Source: Cellvibrio sp. UBA7661
Lineage (GTDB): Bacteria > Pseudomonadota > Gammaproteobacteria > Pseudomonadales > Cellvibrionaceae
Length of the DNA stretch: 64,000 bases
Direction: 5' to 3'
Assembly (NCBI GenBank): GCA_002483365.1
Contig: DLHT01000005.1
Coordinates: 62,001 to 126,000, forward strand
The notes beneath the pieces were generated by a model, which saw only the letters and a list, made by a program, of their open reading frames with translations, made no database searches and was not told the DNA's origin. The position numbers and the translations under genes are program-made. The first letter of the stretch is position 1, and every line of letters begins with the position of its first letter. Positions 8,480 to 16,369 of this stretch are shown piece after piece.

Positions 8480-9139
8480 ATGCAAATACTGTTAGTGGAA
8501 GATAATGAACTGCTCGCGGAGGGAATAGTCAGTGCCCTGTCGCGGGCAGGTTTTACCGTTAATTGGTTAGCCACCGGAAAAGCCGCCTCCACACAAGTGG
8601 TTGCTGAACCGCCCGATATTTTATTGCTCGATCTCGGCTTGCCCGATATGGACGGGATTGATGTATTGAAACTGGTGCGGCAGAAAAAATTGCCGACGCA
8701 GGTATTAATTTTGACAGCACGGGATAGCACACACGCCAAAGTGATCGGGCTGGATTCCGGTGCCGATGACTATCTCACCAAACCTTTTGAATTGGATGAA
8801 TTACTCGCACGCTTGCGTGTGCTCGAACGGCGGCTGGGTAACGCCACCTCATCCATGATTAGTATCGGCCCACTGAGCCTCAATACTGCTCACCACGAAG
8901 TCTTATTGGAAGGCAAACCCCTGGTGTTATCGCGGCGCGAATATATGTTGCTGAAGGCTTTGGTTGAGCACGTTGGCGTTATCCAAACACGTGAAGGTCT
9001 TGAAGCGAAATTATATTCCTGGGGCGATGAAGTGGCGAGCAACGCCATTGAAGTACACATCCACAACCTGCGAAAAAAATTGCCCCCGAATTTCATCCGC
9101 ACCCTGCGCGGCATAGGTTACATGGTGCCGCGCCAATGA
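8480..9139 (+). CDS. OmpR/PhoB-family response regulator, QseB/PmrA class
   Basis: The 219-residue protein has a receiver domain (1-115) with the acidic pocket E7/D8, phospho-acceptor D51, T79 and K101. A winged-helix DNA-binding domain follows (about 125-218). It is closest in style to QseB, PmrA and TctD. Its stop and the kinase start share an ATGA overlap. A perfect PmrA/QseB-type box lies upstream of the biosynthetic genes at 3900-3916. The regulator is therefore inferred to control the run it sits in. Its signal is not known. Confidence 0.9.
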   Translation: MQILLVEDNELLAEGIVSALSRAGFTVNWLATGKAASTQVVAEPPDILLLDLGLPDMDGIDVLKLVRQKKLPTQVLILTARDSTHAKVIGLDSGADDYLTKPFELDELLARLRVLERRLGNATSSMISIGPLSLNTAHHEVLLEGKPLVLSRREYMLLKALVEHVGVIQTREGLEAKLYSWGDEVASNAIEVHIHNLRKKLPPNFIRTLRGIGYMVPRQ

Positions 9140-10518
9140 AATCCATTCGTGGATTTTTAGTCATCATTTTATTGGCGATAGTAACACTCGCTAATTTCGC
9201 CGCGGCCTTGCGCGGCTATTTAAGCAGCATGGATGAAGCAGAGCGTTTGTTTAACCAGCGCTTGTTACAGCAAGTGGACTTATTAAATTACACCCTGCCA
9301 CAATTACTTTCCCACACACAAGCGCAACCTGCTCCCACCGTTTTTCCGGCGCGCGCTATTGCTGCAGAAGCATCGCTGGAATTCCAATGGGTATCACAGG
9401 ATGGAAAGTTACTTGCACGTTCTGCCGCAATGCCTGAGAAGCTCATTGTTCCACTGGAAGAAGGTTTTCGTTTTATCAACTTTAACAACTATCGCTGGCA
9501 TTTATTAGTAACGCCCAGCGCCGATAAAAAAAGTTGGTTTATTATTGCCGAGCGCGATGACCAACGTTACCGGCTCGCTGAATCCATGATTTTGCAAGCT
9601 GTATATCCAATGGTGTTGGCGATCCCGATTATTGGTTTGATTATTTGGTGGATATTGGGTGTTGGATTAAAACCCATTACAACGCTCGCACGTGAATTAC
9701 AACAGCGTGAAGCAACTGATCTTCGCGCTATCGATCTCAATAGTATTGATCAGCAGAACACGCCCAAAGAATTGGCACAACTGGCACAATCCGCCAACGA
9801 CTTATTGCGCAGGCTGGATGCATCTTTCGCGCGCGAAAAACGTTTTTCCGGTGATGCCGCCCATGAATTGCGAACCCCCATCGCAGCATTAAAAATTCAC
9901 TGTGAAAATTTGCTGCACGAACTACATCCTGCGCCAGCATCGGTGATGAAATTAAAACAAGGTATTGAGCGGATGAGTTATTTGGTTGAGCAAATTCTGT
10001 TGCTCAACCGCACTGCGCCCGATCACTTTATGGGAAATTTTGAGACGATCAATTTAACGCAGTTAGCCAAGCAGGCAATTGTTGACCACAGCGAAGCACT
10101 GGACGTAAAGCATCACCAGATTGAATTTGAAGGCGACGAATGCTGGATTTCCGGTGATCGCGCTGCACTCACCAGCCTGTTAAATAATTTACTGGGCAAT
10201 GCAATTAAATATACACCGGCAGGCGGGTGCATTGCTGTTAATACCTGGTTGCGCGGGCGCGATGTTGTACTGGAAGTCATGGACAACGGTCCCGGAATTC
10301 CCGATACGGATCGCGCACGCGTGTTTGACCGGTTTTATCGTTTGGGTGGCGACCGTCACAATTCCAAAACCCCTGGCTGCGGACTGGGTTTATCCATTGT
10401 GCAGCAAGTAGTAGATCTTCATTCGGCACATATTGCACTTACACAATCGCGTTATGAACAGGGCTTGCTCGTGATGGTCACGTTTGCCGCGATTAACGCG
10501 CCGGAAAGTGAAAAATGA
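9136..10518 (+). CDS. Sensor histidine kinase, QseC-like
   Basis: The 460-residue membrane kinase has TM1 at about residues 5-27, a periplasmic sensor of roughly 125 residues (2CSK_N-like), TM2 near 155-178, and a HAMP-like linker. The H-box AAHELRTP carries H243. The catalytic domain shows N-box NLLGNAIKYTP, G1 DNGPGIP, F-box VFDRFYRL and G2 GCGLGLSIV. It is the cognate partner of the regulator just upstream by the 4-base overlap. The periplasmic sensor has no motif that identifies a ligand. The surrounding iron-uptake genes make a metal or the pathway metabolite reasonable guesses. Confidence 0.9.
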   Translation: MKSIRGFLVIILLAIVTLANFAAALRGYLSSMDEAERLFNQRLLQQVDLLNYTLPQLLSHTQAQPAPTVFPARAIAAEASLEFQWVSQDGKLLARSAAMPEKLIVPLEEGFRFINFNNYRWHLLVTPSADKKSWFIIAERDDQRYRLAESMILQAVYPMVLAIPIIGLIIWWILGVGLKPITTLARELQQREATDLRAIDLNSIDQQNTPKELAQLAQSANDLLRRLDASFAREKRFSGDAAHELRTPIAALKIHCENLLHELHPAPASVMKLKQGIERMSYLVEQILLLNRTAPDHFMGNFETINLTQLAKQAIVDHSEALDVKHHQIEFEGDECWISGDRAALTSLLNNLLGNAIKYTPAGGCIAVNTWLRGRDVVLEVMDNGPGIPDTDRARVFDRFYRLGGDRHNSKTPGCGLGLSIVQQVVDLHSAHIALTQSRYEQGLLVMVTFAAINAPESEK

Positions 10519-10561
10519 TTGCCCACAACATCATCATTACCCGTGTATCAGGCAGAGAATA

Positions 10562-10894
10562 ATGAACAGGATAATCACTAGTACGCTCTTGGCTTTTGCT
10601 CTGTTCTGCACAGCAGCCAACGCAGAAGTCCCTACATTTACTATCGAAATACGTGAGCATTTATTTTATCCCTCGCAATTGGTGATTCCAGCCAATACCA
10701 AAGTGAAATTAATTGTGATCAACCGCGATGCCACGCCGGAAGAGTTTGAAAGTTATGAGCTCAACCGTGAAAAAGTGATTATGGGTGGTGCCAAAGCGAT
10801 TATCTTTATTGGCCCGTTAATTCCGGGGGACTATCCATTTTTTGGTGAGTTCAATCCAAAAACAGCGCAAGGTATCATTCGGGTGGAGAACTAA
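10562..10894 (+). CDS. Periplasmic cupredoxin-fold protein linked to FTR1
   Basis: The 110-residue protein has a signal peptide (cleaved near residue 21 after ANA) and a single cupredoxin-like beta-sandwich of about 88 residues. The mature part has no cysteine, so it cannot form a classical type-1 copper site. An acidic EEFESYELNRE segment (about 60-70) may bind metal. Proteins of this kind accompany FTR1/EfeU permeases, as in the EfeO N-terminal cupredoxin domain and FtrB, and are thought to help deliver iron. The ATG at 10562 starts directly at a signal peptide; the longer in-frame form would overlap the kinase gene. The stop is one base before the permease start. Confidence 0.8.
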   Translation: MNRIITSTLLAFALFCTAANAEVPTFTIEIREHLFYPSQLVIPANTKVKLIVINRDATPEEFESYELNREKVIMGGAKAIIFIGPLIPGDYPFFGEFNPKTAQGIIRVEN

Positions 10895-10895
10895 T

Positions 10896-11717
10896 ATGCT
10901 CGATGCCGTATTGCTCATTTTGCGTGAAGTGCTTGAGGCAGCATTAATTCTTAGCTTGCTGTTGGCACTTGGCAATAAACTCAAGTTTCATTATCGCTGG
11001 AGTTTTTTTGCGCTGGCGATAGGCATACTGGGCTCCTGGCTACTCGCTCACTTTGCCTATGATATTGCCGATGCAATGGAAGGAATGGGGCAAGAATTAT
11101 TGAATGCCGCATTATATGCAGCTGTTATCCTGAGCCTTATCGCACTGGCACTATTAATCCTGCCATTATTATTTACTCCCGCAACAAATTTATCGGCCTC
11201 CAGAATACTGGCAAAAAATCGCACCGGATTATTTCACAACTTATTTGTCATTATCGTCAGCTTGTCACTGATGCGGGAAGGTTCTGAAATTTGGATTTAT
11301 CTTTCTGCGTTTACCCACAATCCGGATGCTATGTCATCCGCGCTTATGGGAGCAGCAATAGGCACCGGCATTGGCATGAGCTTGGGGGCAATTATTTATT
11401 ATGTGTTTGCATTTATGCGGGAAAAATATTTTCTCCCTGTTTTTTTAGTGGTTATTACACTGCTTGCAGGTGGACTCTCTATGCAAGTGGCCAAACAGTT
11501 AATGCAAATTGGGCTGCTTGATTCAGGCCTGCCTTTGTGGGATAGCTCATTCCTGATTGATGAACACTCCTGGCTGGGCGAATTGCTTTATGCACTGGTC
11601 GGCTACGATTCCCGCCCGGCACCTGTTCAGGGCATTTTTTATTTATTCACTGTTGCGCCCATTCTGCTCGCCAGTATGTGGCGATTAGTGCGCTCGCGAG
11701 TTAATACACATGTGTAA
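10896..11717 (+). CDS. FTR1-family iron permease
   Basis: The 273-residue protein has about seven membrane helices. It carries the two REXXE motifs that define the oxidase-coupled iron transporter family: REVLE at residues 10-14 and REGSE around 128-132. It should move ferric or oxidised ferrous iron across the inner membrane. The upstream neighbour is a cupredoxin-fold periplasmic protein and the downstream neighbour an outer-membrane barrel. No DyP peroxidase (EfeB) and no M75 domain is present, so this is a reduced Efe/Ftr-like system. Because the run includes a predicted diiron oxidase, a cofactor-supply role is a plausible inference. Confidence 0.9.
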   Translation: MLDAVLLILREVLEAALILSLLLALGNKLKFHYRWSFFALAIGILGSWLLAHFAYDIADAMEGMGQELLNAALYAAVILSLIALALLILPLLFTPATNLSASRILAKNRTGLFHNLFVIIVSLSLMREGSEIWIYLSAFTHNPDAMSSALMGAAIGTGIGMSLGAIIYYVFAFMREKYFLPVFLVVITLLAGGLSMQVAKQLMQIGLLDSGLPLWDSSFLIDEHSWLGELLYALVGYDSRPAPVQGIFYLFTVAPILLASMWRLVRSRVNTHV

Positions 11718-12423
11718 ATCAATTATTCGTAAGACACCACTACTGATAGTGCTGCTGTTAAGCACGCTAAGTACAACGCACATTCATGCAGAAATGAATC
11801 GCGTTTATCACCCTTACGTGGAACAAGGTGAACGTGAATTGGAATATGGCTTTACCCTGCGCGATGCCGGTGGCGAGAACGTGTTACTCAACCGCGCAGG
11901 GTTCGGTTATGCATGGAACGATAAATTATTTACCGAGGTGTATCTGCTCACTGAGTCAATAACCCATGATGGTGAACAAATTCGCGGTTATGAATTTGAG
12001 GCCAAATGGCAACTGACCGAACAAGGCGAATACTGGGCAGACTGGGGATTATTATTTGAGGCAGGTACCGCCAAAGACATTAATAGCCATGAGTTTGCTG
12101 TTGGCCTTTTATGGGAGAAAGAATTAGCTAACCGCTGGGTAGCAACCGCCAATGCTATTGCCGAATATGAATACGGCAGTGATATAAAAGATGAATTTGA
12201 AACTGCCCTTCGCGCACAATTTCGCTATCGCTACAGCGCTGCAATTGAACCTGCGCTTGAATTTTATTTGGATGACCAGGACTGGGCAGCAGGCCCTGCT
12301 GTTATGGGCATCATTAAATTATCGGGCCGTAAACAATTGCGCTGGGAGCTGGGTGTTTTATTCGGTTTGGACGCCGACACACCGGAAAACAATTTGCGAG
12401 GTGCAATTGAATTTGAATTTTAA
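11710..12423 (+). CDS. Outer-membrane beta-barrel protein, unknown function
   Basis: The 237-residue protein has a signal peptide cleaved near residue 27 (IHAE). The mature part is a succession of alternating polar/hydrophobic beta-strands and ends in the EFEF C-terminus with a final phenylalanine, the usual signature of BAM-assembled barrels. The ATG overlaps the end of the permease gene by 8 bases. Its position behind a cupredoxin and an FTR1 permease suggests a role in metal passage or envelope response. The family was not recognised beyond copper/iron-associated barrel-like proteins. Confidence 0.75.
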   Translation: MCKSIIRKTPLLIVLLLSTLSTTHIHAEMNRVYHPYVEQGERELEYGFTLRDAGGENVLLNRAGFGYAWNDKLFTEVYLLTESITHDGEQIRGYEFEAKWQLTEQGEYWADWGLLFEAGTAKDINSHEFAVGLLWEKELANRWVATANAIAEYEYGSDIKDEFETALRAQFRYRYSAAIEPALEFYLDDQDWAAGPAVMGIIKLSGRKQLRWELGVLFGLDADTPENNLRGAIEFEF

Positions 12424-12488
12424 AAAGCCGCTATATCTCACTACTCATTTACTACTCACTAGCAGTAGACACAATTATTCAGTCATAT

Positions 12489-13349
12489 TTATCTAGCCCC
12501 TAGCCACGCACCCGCACTGGTTGCCAATAAGCCACAGATTAACCACTCATTTAGCGGCTCACCCAAAATAAGTGATGCACCTATACCAGCAACCGCGGGC
12601 ACAAGTGCCATACAGGCACCGGTTCGGGCTGGGCCAAGTCTCGTCATGGCGGCCATGTAAAACACCATCGCAATCACAGCGACGACAACCCCTTGATAAA
12701 GTCCTTGCAGAAGAATGTCGTTGAGGGGAGCCGTCATTATCGCCTTGGGTAGCAACACGACGTAAACCGGTAAAAAAATGAACGCAGATAAAAGCGCGCC
12801 ACCAATCGCCGTTTCCCACGCACCATAACCGGAGCGTTTGGCAAGAATGGTGTAAAGCGCCCAAAGTAGTGAGGAGGCAATCAACAACAAATCACCCGGC
12901 AAGGTATTTTCGCTACGGGAAAAAATATCCACCCCCAAACAAATAACCCCTACTGCAATTACCGGCAAGGCGACACGCAGGTTGCGGCGCAGAGGCTCAC
13001 GCAGCACAACAAACGCCATAAGCGGAACAAAAAAAGGCAGCAACCCGGAAATGAGCACCGCACCATGTGCCGCAGGTGCATGCTTAAAGGCAAAGTAAAC
13101 CGTCACGGAATAACCAATCCCACCCGATAAAGCCAGAGACAACATTTTGGTATTCAACAAGGGAACCCGCTTCCAGAATAACCACAGCGGCAGTAACACC
13201 AGAGAGGCAACACCAAAACGCAGTGCGGTAATATCAAAAGCATTCAGCACACTGGTTCCACCTATGCGAGAAACCAGTACAAAACCAGACCAGATTAAAA
13301 CGGCACCCGCAACAAACAAATAGCCACTTTTGGCAGGAGATGATTGCAT
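12489..13349 (-). CDS. DMT-family transporter (two EamA domains)
   Basis: The 286-residue protein has ten predicted membrane helices arranged as two EamA repeats (about 8-140 and 152-285). This is the usual size and topology of drug/metabolite exporters. Substrate cannot be told from sequence. It converges on the barrel gene of the preceding plus-strand run and is separated by about 65 bases with no strong terminator. It is not obviously part of the PEP-CTERM group that follows, whose first member is 232 bases away behind a terminator. Confidence 0.88.
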   Translation of the reverse strand: MQSSPAKSGYLFVAGAVLIWSGFVLVSRIGGTSVLNAFDITALRFGVASLVLLPLWLFWKRVPLLNTKMLSLALSGGIGYSVTVYFAFKHAPAAHGAVLISGLLPFFVPLMAFVVLREPLRRNLRVALPVIAVGVICLGVDIFSRSENTLPGDLLLIASSLLWALYTILAKRSGYGAWETAIGGALLSAFIFLPVYVVLLPKAIMTAPLNDILLQGLYQGVVVAVIAMVFYMAAMTRLGPARTGACMALVPAVAGIGASLILGEPLNEWLICGLLATSAGAWLGAR

Positions 13350-13524
13350 CTAAAGCACCACAAACCACAGGAGTTGAACAGACAGCGCGACAAAGCGCCA
13401 CTGAAAGGAGCCCAAGTATGAGTGAGCCAATAAAAGCCGGCAAACAAAATGCTCGCTCTTATGTATCTTTTTATAGTAATTAAACGAATGGCCAATATTT
13501 TTATTCAACCCGAATAGCACACAC

Positions 13525-13555
13525 AAAAAAGCCGCTCATTTTTGAGCGGCTTTTT
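13525..13555 (-). terminator. Rho-independent terminator after the first PEP-CTERM-like gene
   Basis: GCCGCTCA and TGAGCGGC form an 8-bp stem with a TTTT loop, flanked by A and T runs on both sides. It lies 27 bases downstream of the gene ending at 13582 and could act in both directions. Confidence 0.85.
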
Positions 13556-13581
13556 CAACGAGTTTTATCACGTGGGCAATA

Positions 13582-14115
13582 TTATGCCTGGCGTTTTCTT
13601 CTCACCAAACCCAGGCCTAACAAACCAAAGCCCAGCAATAACAAAACATTGGGTTCAGATACGGTAACTGCCGGAGCTACCGCATCTTTGGTCACAACAT
13701 TCAACGTAGAACTGTCAATATAAAAATCACCCACAACACTTTTCACCGTGACAACCAACAGACCATCAGCATTTAACTCTACTAATGAGCTGAATGAAAA
13801 ATCGTGGAACCAACTGGTAACAGGTTTCACATCCGCACCGGTAATTTTAGTTAAATCGAAAAAAATGTGCGCGTTTTCAGGGCCATCACTTTTTTTCAGG
13901 TCATCGTCACGGAACTCAATCAAAATACTTGCACTTTCTGCAGAACCCAACACAAAACCCTGATCCAGAATATTGTGAGTCCATGAGAAAGTCTGCTTGC
14001 TGCCAACATATTGGCCAGCGCCAAAGCTTTCTACATCGGTAATCAAGCCAGCAAAACTGTTAGCTGAAAAAACGCAGACCACTGCAACCAGAAAACGCTT
14101 AAAAGATTTAATCAT
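13582..14115 (-). CDS. PEP-CTERM-like secreted protein 1
   Basis: The 177-residue protein has a signal peptide (cleavage near residue 22, NSFAG) and a beta-rich middle. It ends in an EPNVLLLLGFGLLGLGLV helix and a basic RRKRQA tail, the tripartite sorting signal of exosortase substrates, although the usual P-E-P reads S-E-P. It is a paralogue of the next gene upstream (14283-14807): the first 80 residues share ITDVE, SWTHNIL and GSAESAS blocks. Function unknown; proteins with this signal are usually exported and linked to exopolysaccharide or biofilm. No exosortase gene is in the window. Confidence 0.82.
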   Translation of the reverse strand: MIKSFKRFLVAVVCVFSANSFAGLITDVESFGAGQYVGSKQTFSWTHNILDQGFVLGSAESASILIEFRDDDLKKSDGPENAHIFFDLTKITGADVKPVTSWFHDFSFSSLVELNADGLLVVTVKSVVGDFYIDSSTLNVVTKDAVAPAVTVSEPNVLLLLGFGLLGLGLVRRKRQA

Positions 14116-14204
14116 GTTTGATTTCCGTTTTTAATAAAAACAGGCAACAGGCTATTGCCTTACCTCATTACAACAACGCCAATAACAGCGTTGCGTACAC
14201 AGTT

Positions 14205-14219
14205 ACGTTCAGCGAACGT
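14205..14219. promoter_or_regulatory. 15-bp inverted repeat upstream of PEP-CTERM-like gene 1
   Basis: ACGTTCAGCGAACGT is a perfect palindrome with 6-bp arms around AGC. It lies 90 bases before the start of the gene at 14115 and is repeated upstream of the paralogue at 14897-14911 (last base changed). It may be an operator or part of the shared 5' leader. Confidence 0.45.
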
Positions 14220-14230
14220 ACTACCAAGAA

Positions 14231-14261
14231 CAAAGGGAGACCTGAAATAGGTCTCCCTTTG
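14231..14261 (-). terminator. Rho-independent terminator after PEP-CTERM-like gene 2
   Basis: CAAAGGGAGACC and GGTCTCCCTTTG form a perfect 12-bp stem with a 7-base loop. It is located 22 bases downstream of the stop at 14283. Confidence 0.85.
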
Positions 14262-14282
14262 TTTTGAATTTTTAAATATTGA

Positions 14283-14807
14283 TCAAGCGCGAGCTTTTCT
14301 TCTCATCAAGCCCAAGCCTAACAAGCCAAGACCAAACAGCATCAGGCCACTTGATTCTGGCACGCTGATTTCTTTGGTGATTACGCTCAGGGTTGATTTA
14401 CCCACGATGAAATCACCCATTGTGCTGGTCACTTGTACAAACAAAGTACCATCGGCATTGAGTTTTGCCAGTGAGCTAACGCCCAGGTTGCCGAACCAAG
14501 CTACTGTTGGATTAGCTACACCGCCATCTTCCATATCGAAATTGCCGAGTTGAACCAAAGCAATTTCAAACGGCATATACCAAGGATCATTTTTGTCATC
14601 TTTGAGTTCAATAACAATACTTGCACTTTCTGCAGAACCCAATGCAAAACCGGTATCAAGAATATTGTGAGTCCAAGAAACACTTTGGCCAAAAGATACT
14701 GCTGTAGAAACACCTTCACGCTCAACATCAGTAATCAAGCCAGCGAAAGAATTAACAGAAAATACGCAAGCAACTACCGCTACAAAACCCTTCAAAGATT
14801 TAATCAT
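14283..14807 (-). CDS. PEP-CTERM-like secreted protein 2
   Basis: The 174-residue paralogue of the neighbouring protein has a signal peptide (cleavage near NSFAG) and shared ITDVE, SWTHNIL and GSAESAS blocks. The C-terminal sorting signal is VPESSGLMLFGLGLLGLGLM with an RRKARA tail. Its P-E-S core departs from the canonical P-E-P. Its own terminator (14231-14261) and the duplicated upstream block (14794-14994) show that it is an independent transcription unit. Probable exosortase substrate of unknown function. Confidence 0.82.
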   Translation of the reverse strand: MIKSLKGFVAVVACVFSVNSFAGLITDVEREGVSTAVSFGQSVSWTHNILDTGFALGSAESASIVIELKDDKNDPWYMPFEIALVQLGNFDMEDGGVANPTVAWFGNLGVSSLAKLNADGTLFVQVTSTMGDFIVGKSTLSVITKEISVPESSGLMLFGLGLLGLGLMRRKARA

Positions 14808-14896
14808 GTTTGATTTCCATTTTTAATAAAAACAGGCAACAGGCTATTGCCTTACCTCATTACAACAACACCAACAACAGCGTTGCGTACACAGTT

Positions 14897-14911
14897 ACGT
14901 TCAGCGAACGC
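14897..14911. promoter_or_regulatory. Second copy of the 15-bp inverted repeat
   Basis: ACGTTCAGCGAACGC is the same site as at 14205-14219 with one terminal mismatch. It lies 90 bases before the start of PEP-CTERM-like gene 2. Confidence 0.4.
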
Positions 14912-14924
14912 ACCACTCAAAACA

Positions 14925-14951
14925 AAGGGAGACCTGAAATAGGTCTCCCTT
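14925..14951 (-). terminator. Rho-independent terminator after PEP-CTERM-like gene 3
   Basis: AAGGGAGACCT and AGGTCTCCCTT form an 11-bp stem with a 5-base loop. It is 23 bases beyond the stop at 14974 and is a near copy of the terminator at 14231-14261. Confidence 0.85.
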
Positions 14952-14973
14952 GTTGTGAATTTTTAAATATTGA

Positions 14974-15588
14974 TCAAGCGCGAGCTTTTCTTCTTGCCAG
15001 TACCAGTCCAATCAAACCAATCATCAACATCACCAATGGGCTGGATTCGATCACATTGGCTTTGGCAGTCACAACAACACCATCAAGGAAATTACCCAAA
15101 GTACCTGCATCGTAGGTTGTGAAGGTGATGGTGCTGAGGGTGCTGTTAGCAACAAAACTGCCGGTGTACTGCTTCCAGCTACCGACAACATGATCGTTTA
15201 TCAAGGCAGCCAAGGTACCGGCGCTAAAATGAAATTGCTCATTGGAATTGACACGCGCGCTATAGAAAAAAGACACATCGTATGTCTGGCCAATGATGGT
15301 GGCAAAATTTTGGTAGATGGAAAACACGGAACCATCGAACGGGTGGGCATTCAACTCAGCGTGTTGATTACCTTCAGGCGCTACTACACCGCCGTAGTGA
15401 TCCCAAATTTCAATATTGTCGCCTTCCCAGCCATTTACACTGGCCGATGAAAAATAAGCCCAGTTGCCAGTAGCAACATTGTTCTCTTCAAACCCGCCAT
15501 TCACGATCAAATTAGCGTTTGCGCTGACTGCGAGCAGCAAACCCGCCATCACACCAGCAACACGAACATAAACAGACTTGATTGACAT
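14974..15588 (-). CDS. PEP-CTERM-like secreted protein 3 (NGGFE / DUF642-like domain)
   Basis: The 204-residue exported protein has a signal peptide cleaved near residue 26 (SANA). The domain opens with LIVNGGFE and includes WEGDNIEIW and a GNQHAEL block, typical of DUF642-like or galactose-binding-like beta-sandwich domains in PEP-CTERM proteins. The C-terminal signal is IESSPLVMLMIGLIGLVLA followed by RRKARA; the P-E-P box is degenerate. Its upstream region differs from that of genes 1 and 2, although its 3' end is shared with gene 2. GGAAATTCCT precedes the ATG. Possible carbohydrate binding at the cell surface is an inference. Confidence 0.8.
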   Translation of the reverse strand: MSIKSVYVRVAGVMAGLLLAVSANANLIVNGGFEENNVATGNWAYFSSASVNGWEGDNIEIWDHYGGVVAPEGNQHAELNAHPFDGSVFSIYQNFATIIGQTYDVSFFYSARVNSNEQFHFSAGTLAALINDHVVGSWKQYTGSFVANSTLSTITFTTYDAGTLGNFLDGVVVTAKANVIESSPLVMLMIGLIGLVLARRKARA

Positions 15589-15942
15589 AGGAATTTCCTT
15601 TGGAAAATGGATGCGGCATTGGCACTAGCGTATTAAGGCGCAGGTGGCATGCAAATCAACAATTTAATGTAAGCAAAAAACACACCAAAGATAAAATCCC
15701 CATCAAAATCATCAAAATAAAGATAACCGTGTCACACAAAATCAAAACGACTGTAAATAAAATCGACAATTGCCTGGCTAATTCTTATGTCTATTGGAAA
15801 CCTGCACTGAATCGATAAGCGCTGCACAAACCTTGGGCTGAACGGTGCGCTCGATTTAGTGAGAATCGATGCTTATACTGCCGTCCGTGCATTTCTGGCC
15901 ATGCACCTCCCCGAATTAACCAACACTCACAAGGAGTTACTT
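15589..15942. other. 354-bp intergenic region between divergent genes
   Basis: This A/T-rich stretch separates PEP-CTERM-like gene 3 (minus) from the small exported protein (plus) and must hold both promoters. I see no convincing structured RNA, palindrome or coding sequence. AAGGAG at 15931-15936 is the ribosome-binding site of the following gene. Confidence 0.5.
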
Positions 15943-16347
15943 ATGAAACATATCCTCTGGTCCGTCCTGACATCGATCGCCCTTATGTTTTCCCTGTCGG
16001 CGCAAGCCGCCCCCTTGCTGGTCAATCCTGACCCTATTGCTGTACCTGCCGGAATCACCGAAGTCCAAATCACCAGCGACATCAAGCGCGCATTGGTTAG
16101 TCGCGGTTGGGTTGTGAGCGGCGAAAGCAAGGGCAAGATTGATGCAACCCTCAATATTCGTTCACACTCTGCCCGTATCGCGATTTACCACGATCTGAAA
16201 CAAGTGCGCATTGAGTACGTATCCAGCGAAAACCTGAAATACAAAGAAAAAGACGGTAAGCGCTATATCCATCGCAATTACCTGAGCTGGGTCAATAATG
16301 TGGCCGGCGATATCAGCAAAAACATGCAATTGAGCGCACTTAACTGA
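15943..16347 (+). CDS. Small exported protein, unknown function
   Basis: The 134-residue protein has a clear signal peptide (MKH plus hydrophobic core, cleavage near AQA at residues 20-24) and about 110 mature residues. The mature part has a repeated lysine-rich beta pattern and no cysteines. An IDATLNIRSHSARIAI strand region and a NYLSWVNNVAGDI segment resemble small periplasmic proteins found widely in gammaproteobacteria as hypotheticals. AAGGAG lies six bases upstream of the ATG, which rules out longer in-frame starts. It is 22 bases before the halogenase-like gene, so co-transcription is possible. Confidence 0.75.
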   Translation: MKHILWSVLTSIALMFSLSAQAAPLLVNPDPIAVPAGITEVQITSDIKRALVSRGWVVSGESKGKIDATLNIRSHSARIAIYHDLKQVRIEYVSSENLKYKEKDGKRYIHRNYLSWVNNVAGDISKNMQLSALN

Positions 16348-16369
16348 TAACGGATGTAATGGTTTTACG

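Larger units (their letters stand above)
14102..14303. repeat. Duplicated ~200-bp gene-boundary cassette, copy A
   Basis: This block is about 90 percent identical to 14794-14994 at an offset of 692 bases. It covers the start codon region of PEP-CTERM-like gene 1, its upstream region, the terminator of gene 2 and the last codons of gene 2. The copied unit therefore includes promoter, terminator and sorting-signal tail, consistent with tandem duplication of a whole transcription unit. Confidence 0.9.
14794..14994. repeat. Duplicated ~200-bp gene-boundary cassette, copy B
   Basis: This is the partner of 14102-14303. It spans the start of PEP-CTERM-like gene 2, its upstream region, the terminator of gene 3 and the final codons of gene 3. 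It differs by scattered substitutions and one single-base deletion near the terminator. Confidence 0.9.

Noticed and set aside
10519..10561. A Fur box in front of the cupredoxin gene
   Set aside because: The sequence has only a weak CATCATCATTA similarity, far from the 19-bp consensus.
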